Positions 46,236 through 56,726 of a stretch of DNA of 64,000 nt are shown in pieces. Position 1 is the stretch's first letter; the number at the start of each line of letters is the position of its first letter. This DNA is from Pseudomonas palmensis (GTDB lineage Bacteria > Pseudomonadota > Gammaproteobacteria > Pseudomonadales > Pseudomonadaceae), in contig NZ_JAFKEC010000018.1 in the NCBI RefSeq assembly GCF_017848315.1, positions 1-64,000 of the forward strand, written 5' to 3'. The notes under the pieces are model-generated. The model was not told where the DNA came from, searched no databases, and worked only from the letters and a program-made list of their open reading frames with translations. A program made the position numbers and the translations under genes.

Positions 46236-46262
46236 TTGGGACCACTGATGAGGGTAATAACT

Positions 46263-48872
46263 GTGCTTGAAGCCTACCGCAAACACATCGAAGAGCGTGC
46301 CGCCCAGGGTATCGTGCCCCAGCCGCTTAACGCCGAACAAACCGCAGGCCTGGTCGAGCTGCTGAAGAATCCCCCCGCTGGCGAAGAAGCCGTCCTCGTC
46401 GACCTGATCACCAACCGCGTACCACCAGGAGTGGACGAAGCCGCCTACGTCAAGGCCGGTTTCCTGTCGGCGGTCGCCAAGGGCGAAGCCACCTCCCCGC
46501 TGATCAGCAAGCAGCGCGCCGTTGAACTGCTGGGCACCATGCAGGGCGGCTACAACATCGCCACCCTGGTCGAGCTGCTGGACGACGCCGAACTGGCCGC
46601 CGTTGCCGCCGAACAGCTCAAGCACACCCTGCTGATGTTCGACGCCTTCCACGACGTGGCCGAAAAAGCCAAGAACGGCAACGTTCACGCCAAGGCGGTA
46701 CTGCAGTCCTGGGCTGACGGCGAGTGGTTCAAGAAGCGTCCGACCCTGGCCGACAAGATCAGCCTGCGCGTCTTCAAGGTCACCGGCGAAACCAACACCG
46801 ACGACCTGTCCCCTGCCCCGGACGCCTGGTCGCGCCCTGATATCCCGCTGCACGCCCTGGCCATGCTGAAAATGGCCCGCGACGGCATCGTGCCGGACGT
46901 GCAAGGCGCCATCGGCCCGATGAAGCAGATCGAGCAGATGCGCAACGAAGGCTTCCCGATCGCCTACGTCGGTGACGTGGTCGGTACCGGTTCCTCGCGT
47001 AAATCGGCGACCAACTCGGTGCTGTGGTTCTTCGGCGACGACATCCCTTACGTGCCGAACAAGCGCGCTGGCGGTTTCTGCTTCGGCTCCAAGATCGCCC
47101 CGATCTTCTACAACACCATGGAAGACGCCGGCGCCCTGCCGATCGAATTCGACGTGTCGAACATCCACATGGGCGACGTGATCGACCTGTACCCGCACGC
47201 CGGCAAGGTGTGCAAGCACGGTACCGACGAAGTCATCACCACCTTCGAGATGAAAACCCCCGTGCTGCTGGACGAAGTCCGCGCCGGTGGTCGTATCCCG
47301 CTGATCGTCGGCCGTGGCCTGACCGAGAAGGCGCGCGCCGAGCTGGGCCTGGGCCCGACCGACCTGTTCAAGCTGCCTGAAGCACCTGTCGACACCGGCA
47401 AGGGCTACACCCTGGCCCAGAAGATGGTCGGCAAGGCCTGCGGCCTGCCAGTGGGCAAGGGCGTTCGTCCTGGCACCTACTGCGAACCGAAGATGACCAC
47501 CGTCGGCTCCCAGGACACCACCGGTCCGATGACCCGTGACGAACTGAAAGACCTGGCGTGCCTGGGCTTCTCGGCCGACCTGGTCATGCAGTCGTTCTGC
47601 CACACCGCGGCCTATCCGAAGCCGATCGACGTGACCACCCACCACACCCTGCCGGATTTCATCCGCACCCGTGGCGGCGTGTCCCTGCGTCCAGGCGACG
47701 GCATCATCCACAGCTGGCTGAACCGCATGCTGCTGCCGGACACCGTCGGTACCGGTGGTGACTCGCACACCCGCTTCCCGATCGGCATCTCGTTCCCGGC
47801 CGGTTCCGGCCTGGTCGCCTTCGCCGCTGCCACTGGCGTGATGCCACTGGACATGCCGGAGTCGGTACTGGTGCGCTTCAAGGGCAAGCTGAACCCAGGC
47901 ATCACCCTGCGTGACCTGGTTCACGCCATCCCTTACTACGGCATCCAGAAAGGCCTGCTGACCGTCGAGAAGAAAGGCAAGATCAACGCCTTCTCCGGCC
48001 GCATCCTGGAAATCGAAGGCCTGGACGACCTGACCGTGGAACAGGCATTCGAACTGTCCGACGCCTCGGCCGAACGTTCGGCTGCCGGTTGCACCATCAA
48101 GCTGCCTGAAAAAGCCATTGCCGAGTACCTGAAGTCGAACATCACCCTGCTGCGCTGGATGATCAGCGAAGGCTACGGCGATGCGCGCACCATGGAGCGC
48201 CGTGCACAGGCGATGGAAGCCTGGCTGGCCAAGCCCGAGCTGCTGTCGGCCGACGCCGATGCCGAGTACGCCGAAGTCATCGAGATCGACCTGGCCGATA
48301 TCAAGGAGCCGGTTCTCTGCGCTCCTAACGACCCGGACGACGCTCGCCTGCTGTCCAGCGTCCAGGGCCAGAAGATCGACGAAGTGTTCATCGGTTCGTG
48401 CATGACCAACATCGGTCACTTCCGCGCTGCCGGCAAGCTGCTGGACAAGGTCAAGGGTCAGCTGCCAACCCGTCTGTGGCTGTCGCCGCCGACCAAGATG
48501 GACGCTCACCAGCTGACCGAGGAAGGCTACTACGGCATCTACGGCAAGGCTGGCGCGCGCATGGAAATGCCGGGCTGCTCGCTGTGCATGGGTAACCAGG
48601 CACGCGTAGAGCCGAACTCGACCGTTGTGTCGACGTCGACCCGTAACTTCCCTAACCGTCTGGGCGATGGTGCCAACGTGTTCCTGGCCTCCGCCGAACT
48701 GGCTGCCGTTGCCTCGATCCTGGGCAAGCTGCCAACCGTCGAGGAGTACATGGAGTACGCGGCGAATATCGACAGCATGGCTGCCGACATCTACCGCTAC
48801 CTGAGCTTCGACCAGATCGCCGAGTTCCGTGAAGCCGCTGCGAACGCCAATATCCCGGTCGTTCAAGCGTAA
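46263..48872 (+). CDS. acnB: bifunctional aconitate hydratase 2 / 2-methylisocitrate dehydratase
   Basis: A TCA-cycle aconitase of 869 residues with the AcnB domain order: HEAT-like domain 5 first ([22 protein letters not shown]...), then the swivelling domain, then the catalytic [4Fe-4S] domains. Cluster cysteines lie in [21 protein letters not shown] and [12 protein letters not shown]. The start is GTG at 46263, with GAGGG 8 bases upstream; the in-frame ATG at 46248 lacks a site. E. coli AcnB also dehydrates 2-methylcitrate, and here it lies beside the methylcitrate operon. The leader region contains strong secondary structure. A clean terminator follows. Confidence 0.97.
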   Translation: MLEAYRKHIEERAAQGIVPQPLNAEQTAGLVELLKNPPAGEEAVLVDLITNRVPPGVDEAAYVKAGFLSAVAKGEATSPLISKQRAVELLGTMQGGYNIATLVELLDDAELAAVAAEQLKHTLLMFDAFHDVAEKAKNGNVHAKAVLQSWADGEWFKKRPTLADKISLRVFKVTGETNTDDLSPAPDAWSRPDIPLHALAMLKMARDGIVPDVQGAIGPMKQIEQMRNEGFPIAYVGDVVGTGSSRKSATNSVLWFFGDDIPYVPNKRAGGFCFGSKIAPIFYNTMEDAGALPIEFDVSNIHMGDVIDLYPHAGKVCKHGTDEVITTFEMKTPVLLDEVRAGGRIPLIVGRGLTEKARAELGLGPTDLFKLPEAPVDTGKGYTLAQKMVGKACGLPVGKGVRPGTYCEPKMTTVGSQDTTGPMTRDELKDLACLGFSADLVMQSFCHTAAYPKPIDVTTHHTLPDFIRTRGGVSLRPGDGIIHSWLNRMLLPDTVGTGGDSHTRFPIGISFPAGSGLVAFAAATGVMPLDMPESVLVRFKGKLNPGITLRDLVHAIPYYGIQKGLLTVEKKGKINAFSGRILEIEGLDDLTVEQAFELSDASAERSAAGCTIKLPEKAIAEYLKSNITLLRWMISEGYGDARTMERRAQAMEAWLAKPELLSADADAEYAEVIEIDLADIKEPVLCAPNDPDDARLLSSVQGQKIDEVFIGSCMTNIGHFRAAGKLLDKVKGQLPTRLWLSPPTKMDAHQLTEEGYYGIYGKAGARMEMPGCSLCMGNQARVEPNSTVVSTSTRNFPNRLGDGANVFLASAELAAVASILGKLPTVEEYMEYAANIDSMAADIYRYLSFDQIAEFREAAANANIPVVQA

Positions 48873-48892
48873 GCTGACTTAGCGTGAAAAGA

Positions 48893-48919
48893 AGCCCCGC
48901 CAATTGGCGGGGCTTTTTG
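48893..48919 (+). terminator. intrinsic terminator of acnB
   Basis: AAGCCCCGCC and GGCGGGGCTT pair around AATT, followed by a run of T. Confidence 0.92.
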
Positions 48920-48934
48920 TTGTCTTCCGAAAAG

Positions 48935-49002
48935 CTTCGCCGGCAAGGCCGGCTCCTGCAGGTTAGCGACGCGTGTAGGAGCCGGCCTTGCCGGCGAAGC
49001 GC
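48935..49002. repeat. REP pair, CCGGCAAGG-type
   Basis: Inverted copies at 48935-48963 and 48976-49002 of the GCCGGCAAGGCCGGCTCC repeat between convergent acnB and prpD. Confidence 0.9.
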
Positions 49003-49005
49003 CCC

Positions 49006-50490
49006 TCAGATCACGAACAGATCCATGAACCGATGCACCGCCGTCGCCTCAAGCCTCGCCTGATCCTTGCACAGCGCAAGGATCTCGGCCGAACGCTGCG
49101 CAGTAAACCGCGTCGCCAGGTTGGCCTTGAACTTGTCCTCCAGCAGCGGGATGCCCTGGGCGCGCCGGCGCCGGTGCCCGATGGGGTACTCCACCACCAC
49201 CTGTTCGGTGCTCGAGCCGTCGGTGAAGAACACCTGCACCGCGTTGGCGATCGAGCGCTTGTCGGCCTCCAGGTACTCGCGACTGAAACGCGGGTCTTCG
49301 ACGATCACCATCTTCTCGCGCAAGCGGTCGATGGTCGGGTGCGCCGCATGGAAATCATCTTCGTAATGCTCGGCCACCAGGTTGCCGAAGATCAGCGGCA
49401 CCGCCGTCATGTACTGCAGGCAGTGGTCCCGGTCCGCCGCGTTGGCCAGCGTGCCGACCTTGGAAATGATGCGAATCGCCGACTCATGGGTGGTGATCAC
49501 GATGCGCTCGATTTCATGCAGGCGATTGCGCACCTGCGGATGCAGGGTCACCGCCGCCTCGCAGGCGGTCTGCGCATGGAACTCGGCCGGAAAGCTGATC
49601 TTGAACAGTATGTTCTCCATCACGTAGCTGCCGAACGGCTGCGACAGGCTGAACTCGCGCTTGCCCTCGGGCTTGAGCGCCAGGTCCTTGTTGGTATGGC
49701 TGAACAGCACGTCATAGAAGCCCCACTGCGGCGCGGTGAGCACGCCGGGGATGCCCATCTCGCCGCGCAGGGCGATGTCCGCCAGGCGCACCCCGCGACT
49801 CGACGCATCACCGGCCGCCCACGACTTGCGCGAGCCGGCATTGGGGGCATGGCGGTAGGTGCGCAGCGCCTGGCCATCGACAAAGGCCTGGGACAGGGCC
49901 GCCAGCAACTGCTCGCGATTGGCGCCCATGAGCCGGGCGCACACCGCCGTGGATGCGACCTTGACCAGCAGCACGTGGTCCAGGCCCACCCGGTTGAAAG
50001 CGTTTTCCAGCGCGAGCACGCCCTGGATCTCGTGAGCCATGATCATGGCCTCGAGCACCGTGTGCAGGGTCAGCGGCGCGTCGACGTTGGCCACGCGCTT
50101 TTGCGAGAGGTGGTCGGCCACCGCGAGGATGCCGCCGAGGTTGTCGGAGGGGTGACCCCATTCTGCGGCCAGCCAGGTATCGTTGTAGTCCAGCCAGCGC
50201 ACGATGCAGCCGATGTCCCAGGCCGCCTTGACCGGGTCGAGGCGGTACGCGGTGCCGGGCACCCGCGCGCCATGGGGCACCACGGTACCCTCCACCAGCG
50301 GCCCCAGGTGCTTGGTGCACTCGGGAAAGCGCAGCGCCAGCAGGCCGCAACCCAGGGTGTCCATCAGGCAGTTGCGCGCCGTGTCCAGCGCCTCCCCCGG
50401 CTCGGCCCTGAAGTGCAGGACATAGTCGGCAATGTCCTGCAGGACCCGGTCGTAGTCGGGGCGGTCGTTCAGGTCAACATTGGCACTCAT
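49006..50490 (-). CDS. prpD: 2-methylcitrate dehydratase
   Basis: A 494-residue MmgE/PrpD-family protein that dehydrates 2-methylcitrate. Signature stretches: [69 protein letters not shown], and [33 protein letters not shown]. The operon also encodes AcnD and PrpF, which can do the same conversion, so the two routes are redundant or serve different stereoisomers. Start at 50490. Last gene of the prp operon. Confidence 0.95.
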   Translation of the reverse strand: MSANVDLNDRPDYDRVLQDIADYVLHFRAEPGEALDTARNCLMDTLGCGLLALRFPECTKHLGPLVEGTVVPHGARVPGTAYRLDPVKAAWDIGCIVRWLDYNDTWLAAEWGHPSDNLGGILAVADHLSQKRVANVDAPLTLHTVLEAMIMAHEIQGVLALENAFNRVGLDHVLLVKVASTAVCARLMGANREQLLAALSQAFVDGQALRTYRHAPNAGSRKSWAAGDASSRGVRLADIALRGEMGIPGVLTAPQWGFYDVLFSHTNKDLALKPEGKREFSLSQPFGSYVMENILFKISFPAEFHAQTACEAAVTLHPQVRNRLHEIERIVITTHESAIRIISKVGTLANAADRDHCLQYMTAVPLIFGNLVAEHYEDDFHAAHPTIDRLREKMVIVEDPRFSREYLEADKRSIANAVQVFFTDGSSTEQVVVEYPIGHRRRRAQGIPLLEDKFKANLATRFTAQRSAEILALCKDQARLEATAVHRFMDLFVI

Positions 50491-50541
50491 TGTCGTCTCT
50501 CTGTTCACATGGGGTGAAAGGAGAGCCGAGCACCGCTGCCT

Positions 50542-51732
50542 CTAGAAGGTATCGCCAGGTACGCGTACCCAACCCTCCATCAGCACGCGAGCGCTGCGGC
50601 TCATGATTGCTTTGGTAACGGTCCAGTCGCCATTCACCTGGCGCGCCTCGGCGCCCACGCGCAAGGTGCCCGAGGGGTGACCGAAGCGCACGGCGCTGCG
50701 CTCGCCGCCACCGGCAGCAAGGTTGACCAGGGTGCCGGGGATGGCCGCCGCGGTGCCGATGGCCACCGCTGCCGTACCCATCATGGCGTGGTGCAGCTTG
50801 CCCATCGACAACGCACGCACCAGCAGGTCGATATCGCTCGCTGCCACGGTCTTGCCGCTGGACGACTGGTAGTCGGCCGGCGCTGCCACGAACGCCACCT
50901 TGGGCGTGTGCTGGCGCTGCGCGGCCTGCTCGACGTGCTCGATCAGGCCCATGTGCACGGCGCCGTGGGCACGGATGGTTTCGAAACGCGCCAGGGCCTC
51001 GGGGTCGCCGTTGATTGCGTCCTGCAGCTCGGTGCCGGTGTAGCCCAGGGCCTGGGCGTCGATGAAGATGGTCGGGATGCCGGCGTTGATCAGGGTTGCC
51101 TTGAAGGTGCCGACACCGGGCACCACCAGGTCGTCGACCAGGTTGCCGGTGGGGAACATCGAGCCGCCCGCGCCGTCTTCGTCGGCGGCCGGGTCGAGGA
51201 ATTCGAGCTGCACCTCGGCGGCCGGAAAGGTCACGCCGTCGAGTTCGAAGTCGCCGGTTTCCTGCACTTCGCCTTCGGTGATCGGTACGTGGGCGATGAT
51301 GGTCTTGCCGATGTTGGCCTGCCAGATGCGCACCACAGCCACACCATTGCGCGGGATGCGACTGGCGTCGACCAGGCCGGCGCTGATGGCGAACGAGCCG
51401 ACTGCCGCCGAGAGGTTGCCGCAGTTGCCGCTCCAGTCGACGAAGGCCTTGTCGATGGCGACCTGGCCGAACAGGTAGTCGACGTCGTGCCCGGGCTTGA
51501 TGCTGCGCGACAGGATGACCGTCTTGCTGGTGCTGGAGGTGGCCCCGCCCATGCCGTCGATCTGCTTGCCGTAGGGGTCGGGGCTGCCGATAACCCGCAG
51601 CAGCAGCGCATCGCGCGCGGCGCCGGGGAGCTGGGCGGCTTCGGGCAGGTCTTCGAGGTTGAAGAACACGCCTTTGCTGGTGCCGCCACGGATGTAGGTG
51701 GCGGGGATTCTGATCTGGGGTACGTGTGGCAT
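50542..51732 (-). CDS. prpF: PrpF aconitate isomerase-like protein
   Basis: A 396-residue diaminopimelate-epimerase-fold protein that accompanies AcnD: it isomerises the trans-2-methylaconitate made by AcnD to the cis form. Typical regions: IPATYIRGGTSKGVFFNLEDLPE, GNCGNLSAAVGSFAISAGLV, PTGNLVDDLVVPGVGTFKATLINAGIPTIFID and MMGTAAVAIGTAAAIPGTLVN. Start at 51732. It lies between acnD (with a REP pair in the 134-bp gap) and prpD (51-bp gap). Confidence 0.95.
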   Translation of the reverse strand: MPHVPQIRIPATYIRGGTSKGVFFNLEDLPEAAQLPGAARDALLLRVIGSPDPYGKQIDGMGGATSSTSKTVILSRSIKPGHDVDYLFGQVAIDKAFVDWSGNCGNLSAAVGSFAISAGLVDASRIPRNGVAVVRIWQANIGKTIIAHVPITEGEVQETGDFELDGVTFPAAEVQLEFLDPAADEDGAGGSMFPTGNLVDDLVVPGVGTFKATLINAGIPTIFIDAQALGYTGTELQDAINGDPEALARFETIRAHGAVHMGLIEHVEQAAQRQHTPKVAFVAAPADYQSSSGKTVAASDIDLLVRALSMGKLHHAMMGTAAVAIGTAAAIPGTLVNLAAGGGERSAVRFGHPSGTLRVGAEARQVNGDWTVTKAIMSRSARVLMEGWVRVPGDTF

Positions 51733-51765
51733 GGAAACATGTGTCCTCTGGAATACAACACAATC

Positions 51766-51855
51766 CTGTGTAGGAGCCGGCCTTGCCGGCGAAGGGGCTG
51801 GTACATCAATGCACCCTGCGTCGCTCCCTTCGCCGGCAAAGCCGGCTCCTACAGG
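51766..51855. repeat. operon-internal REP pair, reversed polarity
   Basis: A reverse copy (51766-51795) then a forward copy (51827-51855) of the GCCGGCAAGGCCGGCTCC repeat (the second has one A change), 31 bases apart, inside the acnD-prpF gap. Polarity is opposite to that of the REP pairs after operons. Confidence 0.9.
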
Positions 51856-51866
51856 TCAGGTGTACG

Positions 51867-54455
51867 TCAAGCCACCGACGACTCGAGGAAGTCCTGGGCA
51901 AAGCGCTGCAGTACACCGCCCGCCTCGTAGATCGACACCTCTTCCGCCGTGTCCAGACGGCAGGTCACCGGCACCTCCAGGCGCTCGCCGTCACGCCGCG
52001 TGATCACCAGGGTCAAGGTGGCCCGCGGTGTCCGCTGCCCCACCACGTCATAGGTCTCGCTGCCATCGATACCCAGGGTCTTGCGGTCGGTGCCCGGCTT
52101 GAACTCCAGCGGCAACACGCCCATGCCCACCAGGTTGGTACGGTGGATACGCTCGAAGCCCTCGGCCACGATGGCCTCGACACCGGCCAGGCGCACGCCC
52201 TTGGCCGCCCAGTCGCGTGACGAGCCCTGGCCATAGTCGGCACCGGCCACGATGATCAGCGGCTGCTTGCGCTGCATGTAGGTCTCGATGGCCTCCCACA
52301 TGCGCGTCACCTTGCCCTCCGGCTCGATACGCGCCAGCGAACCCTGCTTGACCTTGCCGTTCTCCTGCACCATCTCGTTGAACAGCTTGGGGTTGGCGAA
52401 GGTCGCGCGCTGCGCGGTCAGGTGGTCGCCACGGTGGGTGGCGTAGGAGTTGAAGTCCTCTTCGGGCAGGCCCATCTTCGCCAGGTACTCGCCTGCGGCG
52501 CTGTCGAGCATGATCGCGTTGGACGGCGACAGGTGGTCGGTGGTGATGTTGTCCGGCAGCACCGCCAGCGGGCGCATGCCCTTGAGCGAGCGCTCGCCTG
52601 CCAGCGCGCCTTCCCAGTACGGCGGGCGACGGATGTAGGTGCTCATGGCGCGCCAGTCGTACAGCGGGTCGACCTTGGGTCCGGTGTCTTCGTGCACGGC
52701 GAACATCGGGATGTACACCTGGCGGAACTGCTCCGGCTTGACCGCAGCCTTGACCACTGCATCGATCTCTTCGTCGCTGGGCCAGATGTCCTTGAGGCGG
52801 ATTTCCTTGCCGTCCACCACGGCCAGCACGTCCTTCTCGATATCGAAACGGATGGTGCCGGCAATGGCGTAGGCCACCACCAGCGGCGGCGAGGCCAGGA
52901 AGGCCTGCTTGGCATACGGATGGATACGCCCGTCGAAGTTGCGGTTGCCCGACAGCACGGCGGTGGCGTACAGGTCGCGGTCGATGATTTCCTGCTGGAT
53001 CACCGGGTCCAGAGCGCCGGACATGCCGTTGCAGGTGGTGCAGGCAAACGCCACGATGCCGAAGCCCAGCTGCTCCAGCTCATCCTCCAGGCCCGCTTCT
53101 TTGAGGTACAGGGCCACGGTCTTGGAGCCTGGCGCCAGCGACGACTTGACCCACGGCTTGCGCGTCAGCCCCAGCCTGTTGGCATTGCGCGCCAGCAGCC
53201 CGGCAGCGATCACGTTGCGCGGGTTGCTGGTGTTGGTGCAACTGGTGATGGCAGCGATGATCACCGCGCCGTCAGGCATCTGCCCCGGCACCTCTTCCCA
53301 TTGCCCGGCAATGCCCCTGGCAGCCAGCTCGCTGGTGGCCACCCGCGCATGCGGGTTGGACGGGCCGGCCATGTTGCGTACCACGCTCGACAGGTCGAAC
53401 TGCAGGCCACGCTCGTATTCGGCATTGACCAGGCTGTCGGACCACAAGCCGGCGACCTTGGCGTAGGTTTCCACCAGCTTGACCTGGGCGTCTTCACGAC
53501 CGGTGAGCTTGAGGTAATCGATGGTCTGCTGGTCGATGGAGAACATCGCCGCCGTCGCGCCGTATTCGGGGGCCATGTTGGAGATGGTCGCGCGATCGCC
53601 CAGGGTCAACGCACGAGCGCCCTCGCCGTAGAACTCGAGGTAGGCGCCGACCACCTTGGCCTTGCGCAGGAACTCGGTGAGCGCCAGCACCACGTCGGTG
53701 GCGGTGATGCCTGGCTGCGGCTTGCCGGTGAGCTGCACGCCGACGATTTCCGGCAGGCGCATCCAGGACGCACGACCCAGCATCACGTTCTCGGCCTCCA
53801 GGCCGCCGACGCCGATGGCGATCACGCCCAGGGCATCCACGTGGGGGGTGTGGCTGTCGGTACCGACGCAGGTATCGGGATAGGCCACGCCCTGCTCGGC
53901 GTGGATCACCGGCGACATCTTCTCCAGGTTGATCTGGTGCATGATGCCGTTGCCGGGCTGGATCACATCGACGTTCTTGAACGCCTTCTTGGTCCAGTTG
54001 ATGAAGTGGAAGCGGTCTTCGTTGCGACGGTCTTCGATGGCGCGGTTCTTCTCGAACGCCTGCGGGTCGAAGCCGCCGCACTCCACGGCCAGCGAGTGGT
54101 CGACGATCAGTTGCACCGGCACCACCGGGTTGACCTGGGCCGGGTCGCCGCCCTTGTCGGCGATGGCGTCACGCAGGCCGGCAAGGTCAACCAGTGCGGT
54201 CTGGCCAAGGATGTCATGGCACACCACGCGGGCCGGGTACCAGGGGAAGTCGAGGTCGCGCTTGCGCTCGATCAGTTGGCCGAGCGAGGCATCGAGGGTT
54301 GCCGGGTCGCAGCGGCGCACCAGGTTTTCGGCCAGTACGCGGGAGGTATAGGGCAGCTTGTCGTAGGCGCCGGGGCTGATGGCGTCGATGGCGGCGCGGG
54401 CGTCGAAGTAGTCGAGCGTGGTGCCCGGCAGGTGCTTGCGAAATTCAGTATTCAT
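51867..54455 (-). CDS. acnD: Fe/S-dependent 2-methylisocitrate dehydratase
   Basis: An aconitase-family protein of 862 residues of the AcnD type. It has HFINWTKKAFKNVDVIQPGNGIMHQINLEKMSPVI, DTCVGTDSHTPHVDALGVIAIGVGGLEAENVMLGR, cluster cysteines in ITSCTNTSNP and ACTTCNGMSG, and the C-terminal swivel domain with DYGQGSSRDWAAKGVRLAGVEAIVAEGFERIHRTNLVGMGVLPLEF. It works with PrpF to dehydrate 2-methylcitrate. Start at 54455 (MNTEFRKHLPG). A 194-bp gap with a REP pair separates it from prpC. Confidence 0.95.
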   Translation of the reverse strand: MNTEFRKHLPGTTLDYFDARAAIDAISPGAYDKLPYTSRVLAENLVRRCDPATLDASLGQLIERKRDLDFPWYPARVVCHDILGQTALVDLAGLRDAIADKGGDPAQVNPVVPVQLIVDHSLAVECGGFDPQAFEKNRAIEDRRNEDRFHFINWTKKAFKNVDVIQPGNGIMHQINLEKMSPVIHAEQGVAYPDTCVGTDSHTPHVDALGVIAIGVGGLEAENVMLGRASWMRLPEIVGVQLTGKPQPGITATDVVLALTEFLRKAKVVGAYLEFYGEGARALTLGDRATISNMAPEYGATAAMFSIDQQTIDYLKLTGREDAQVKLVETYAKVAGLWSDSLVNAEYERGLQFDLSSVVRNMAGPSNPHARVATSELAARGIAGQWEEVPGQMPDGAVIIAAITSCTNTSNPRNVIAAGLLARNANRLGLTRKPWVKSSLAPGSKTVALYLKEAGLEDELEQLGFGIVAFACTTCNGMSGALDPVIQQEIIDRDLYATAVLSGNRNFDGRIHPYAKQAFLASPPLVVAYAIAGTIRFDIEKDVLAVVDGKEIRLKDIWPSDEEIDAVVKAAVKPEQFRQVYIPMFAVHEDTGPKVDPLYDWRAMSTYIRRPPYWEGALAGERSLKGMRPLAVLPDNITTDHLSPSNAIMLDSAAGEYLAKMGLPEEDFNSYATHRGDHLTAQRATFANPKLFNEMVQENGKVKQGSLARIEPEGKVTRMWEAIETYMQRKQPLIIVAGADYGQGSSRDWAAKGVRLAGVEAIVAEGFERIHRTNLVGMGVLPLEFKPGTDRKTLGIDGSETYDVVGQRTPRATLTLVITRRDGERLEVPVTCRLDTAEEVSIYEAGGVLQRFAQDFLESSVA

Positions 54456-54508
54456 GGACGCGGGACTCAATCACGGATAAGTCGGCGGTGCGCAGCAACG
54501 ATGGGAAA

Positions 54509-54588
54509 CCTGTAGGAGCCGGCCTTGCCGGCGAAACGGTAGAAGAGACACCGCAGTGCTTCCTTCGCCGGCAAGGCCGGCTCCTACA
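54509..54588. repeat. operon-internal REP pair, reversed polarity
   Basis: A reverse copy (54509-54535) then a forward copy (54562-54588) of the CCGGCAAGG-type repeat, 26 bases apart, in the prpC-acnD gap. Confidence 0.9.
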
Positions 54589-54649
54589 ACAGCAACGCCG
54601 GCCTCTCCAAAGGCAAGGCCAGCGCCTTCATCGGTACTGCACGCCAGTC

Positions 54650-55777
54650 TCAGCGTTGTTCGATTGGCACGAACTTGCGCTGTTCGACGCCGGTGTATTC
54701 GGCGCTCGGGCGGATGATGCGGTTGTTGGCACGCTGCTCGAACACATGCGCCGCCCAGCCGGTCAGGCGCGAGCAGACGAAGATCGGGGTGAACAGCTTG
54801 GTCGGGATACCCATGAAGTGGTAGGCCGAGGCATGGTAGAAGTCGGCATTGGGGAACAGTTTCTTCTGTTCCCACATGGTCTTGTCGATGGCTTCGGACA
54901 CCGGGTACAGCACGGTGTCGCCCACCTCGTCGGCGAGCTTCTTCGCCCAGCCCTTGATCACTTCGTTGCGCGGGTCGGACTCCTTGTAGATGGCATGCCC
55001 GAAGCCCATGATCTTGTCCTTGCGCTCGAGCATGCCGAGGGTGCCGGCAACGGCTTCCTGCGGGGTCTTGAAGCGCTCTATCATTTCCATCGCGGCCTCG
55101 TTGGCACCACCGTGCAGCGGCCCGCGCAGCGAGCCGATGGCCGCCGTCACGCACGAGTACAGGTCCGACAGGGTCGAGGCACACACCCGGGCAGTGAAGG
55201 TCGAGGCGTTGAATTCGTGCTCGGCGTACAGGATCAGCGAAACGTTCATCACCTTGACGTGCAGCTCGCTCGGCTTCTTGCCGTGCAACAGGTGCAGGAA
55301 GTGCCCGCCCAGGGTGTCTTCGTCGCTGGTGCAGTCGATGCGCACGCCATGGTGGCTGAAGCGGTACCAGTAGCACATGGCCGCCGGGAACAGCGCCAGC
55401 AGGCGGTCGGTCTTCTCGTGCTGCAGGCCGAAGTTGAGCTCCGGCTCCAGGGTGCCGAGCACCGAGGAGGCGGTACGCATCACGTCCATCGGGTGGGCGG
55501 TGACCGGAATGCGCTCAAGCACTTCCTTGAGCGCCTGGGGCAGGTCGCGCAGCGCCTTGAGCTGGTGCTGGTACTCGCTCAGCTCGGCCTGGGTCGGCAA
55601 CTCCCCGTACAGCAGCAGGTAGGCGACCTCTTCGAACAGCGCGTGCTCGGCCAGGTCGCGAACGTCATAGCCACGGTAGGTCAGGCCGGCGCCGGCCTGG
55701 CCCACGGTCGACAGTGCGGTTTGCCCGGCCACCTGACCACGCAGGCCGGCACCACTGAGTACTTTTGCTTCGGCCAT
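54650..55777 (-). CDS. prpC: 2-methylcitrate synthase
   Basis: A 375-residue citrate-synthase-family enzyme condensing propionyl-CoA with oxaloacetate. Family regions: GLTYRGYDVRDLAEHALFEEVAYLLLYGELP, RIPVTAHPMDVMRTASSVLGTLEPE, the GSLRGPLHGGANEAAMEMIERF active-site loop (catalytic His) and KIMGFGHAIYKESDPRNEVIKGWAKKLA (second His). The MDVMRT wording and prp context favour methylcitrate over citrate synthase. Second gene after prpB, 58 bp away. Confidence 0.96.
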   Translation of the reverse strand: MAEAKVLSGAGLRGQVAGQTALSTVGQAGAGLTYRGYDVRDLAEHALFEEVAYLLLYGELPTQAELSEYQHQLKALRDLPQALKEVLERIPVTAHPMDVMRTASSVLGTLEPELNFGLQHEKTDRLLALFPAAMCYWYRFSHHGVRIDCTSDEDTLGGHFLHLLHGKKPSELHVKVMNVSLILYAEHEFNASTFTARVCASTLSDLYSCVTAAIGSLRGPLHGGANEAAMEMIERFKTPQEAVAGTLGMLERKDKIMGFGHAIYKESDPRNEVIKGWAKKLADEVGDTVLYPVSEAIDKTMWEQKKLFPNADFYHASAYHFMGIPTKLFTPIFVCSRLTGWAAHVFEQRANNRIIRPSAEYTGVEQRKFVPIEQR

Positions 55778-55835
55778 TGGTTTTCTCCACTTTTGAATTT
55801 GTTATGGGAATCGGCTAATTGCGGTGTGCTGCGGT

Positions 55836-56726
55836 TCAGCTCTTCTTCTGAGCGAACAGTGCGTCGAGCTTCTGCTCGAACACGTGGTAGTCGATGGCAT
55901 CGTAAAGCTCCATGCGAGTCTGCATGGTGTCGATGACGTTTTTCTGCGTGCCGTCGCGGCGCAGCGCGGTGTAGACGTTCTCGGCCGCCTTGTTCATGGC
56001 GCGGAACGCCGACAGCGGATACAGCGCCAGCGACACGTCGGCCGAGGCCAGCTCTTCGGTGGTGTACAGCGGCGTGGCGCCGAATTCGGTGATGTTGGCC
56101 AGGATCGGCGCCTTCACGCGGTTGGCGAAGGTCTTGTACATCGACAGCTCGGTGATGGCCTCGGGGAAGATCATGTCGGCACCGGCCTCGATGCACGCCG
56201 CAGCGCGATCCAGCGCGGCCTCCAGGCCTTCTACCGCCAGGGCGTCGGTACGCGCCATGATCACGAAGCTGTCGTCGGTACGCGCATCCACGGCCGCCTT
56301 GATGCGGTCGACCATCTCCTGTTGCGAGACGATTTCCTTGTTCGGACGATGGCCGCAGCGCTTGGCGCCCACCTGGTCCTCGATATGAATGGCGGCGGCG
56401 CCGAACTTGATCATCGAGCGGACCGTGCGCGCCACGTTGAACGCCGACGAACCGAACCCGGTGTCCACGTCCACCAGCAGCGGCAGGTCGCACACGTCGG
56501 TGATGCGGCGCACGTCGGTCAGCACGTCATCCAGACCGGTGATGCCCAGGTCGGGCAGGCCCAGCGAGCCTGCCGCCACACCGCCACCGGAGAGGTAGAT
56601 GGCCTTGAACCCGGCGCGCTTGGCCAGCAGCGCATGGTTGGCATTGATGGCGCCGACGACCTGCAGCGGGTGCTCGGCGGCGACTGCATCGCGAAAACGC
56701 TGGCCGGGACTGCTTTTCTGACTCAT
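55836..56726 (-). CDS. prpB: 2-methylisocitrate lyase
   Basis: A 296-residue ICL/PEPM-family enzyme that cleaves 2-methylisocitrate to pyruvate and succinate. The diagnostic active-site loop KRCGH is in [18 protein letters not shown]. Metal and substrate contacts lie in [23 protein letters not shown] and [34 protein letters not shown]. Its start overlaps the stop of the GntR gene by 4 bases, so regulator and enzyme are translationally coupled. Confidence 0.97.
   Translation of the reverse strand: MSQKSSPGQRFRDAVAAEHPLQVVGAINANHALLAKRAGFKAIYLSGGGVAAGSLGLPDLGITGLDDVLTDVRRITDVCDLPLLVDVDTGFGSSAFNVARTVRSMIKFGAAAIHIEDQVGAKRCGHRPNKEIVSQQEMVDRIKAAVDARTDDSFVIMARTDALAVEGLEAALDRAAACIEAGADMIFPEAITELSMYKTFANRVKAPILANITEFGATPLYTTEELASADVSLALYPLSAFRAMNKAAENVYTALRRDGTQKNVIDTMQTRMELYDAIDYHVFEQKLDALFAQKKS

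Noticed and set aside
45904..46245. Open frames of 90-104 codons on both strands between DUF1289 and acnB
   Set aside because: The two translations share wording (SCFQS, PVERR) only because the DNA is palindromic; no ribosome site. Treated as a structured element instead.
46176..48866. 896-codon open frame opposite acnB
   Set aside because: Mirror of a certain aconitase gene; long antisense frames are expected in GC-rich third-position-biased DNA, and its translation is His/Gln/Val-rich low-complexity sequence.
52422..54515. 697-codon open frame opposite acnD
   Set aside because: Same artefact as at acnB; no domain, no ribosome site.
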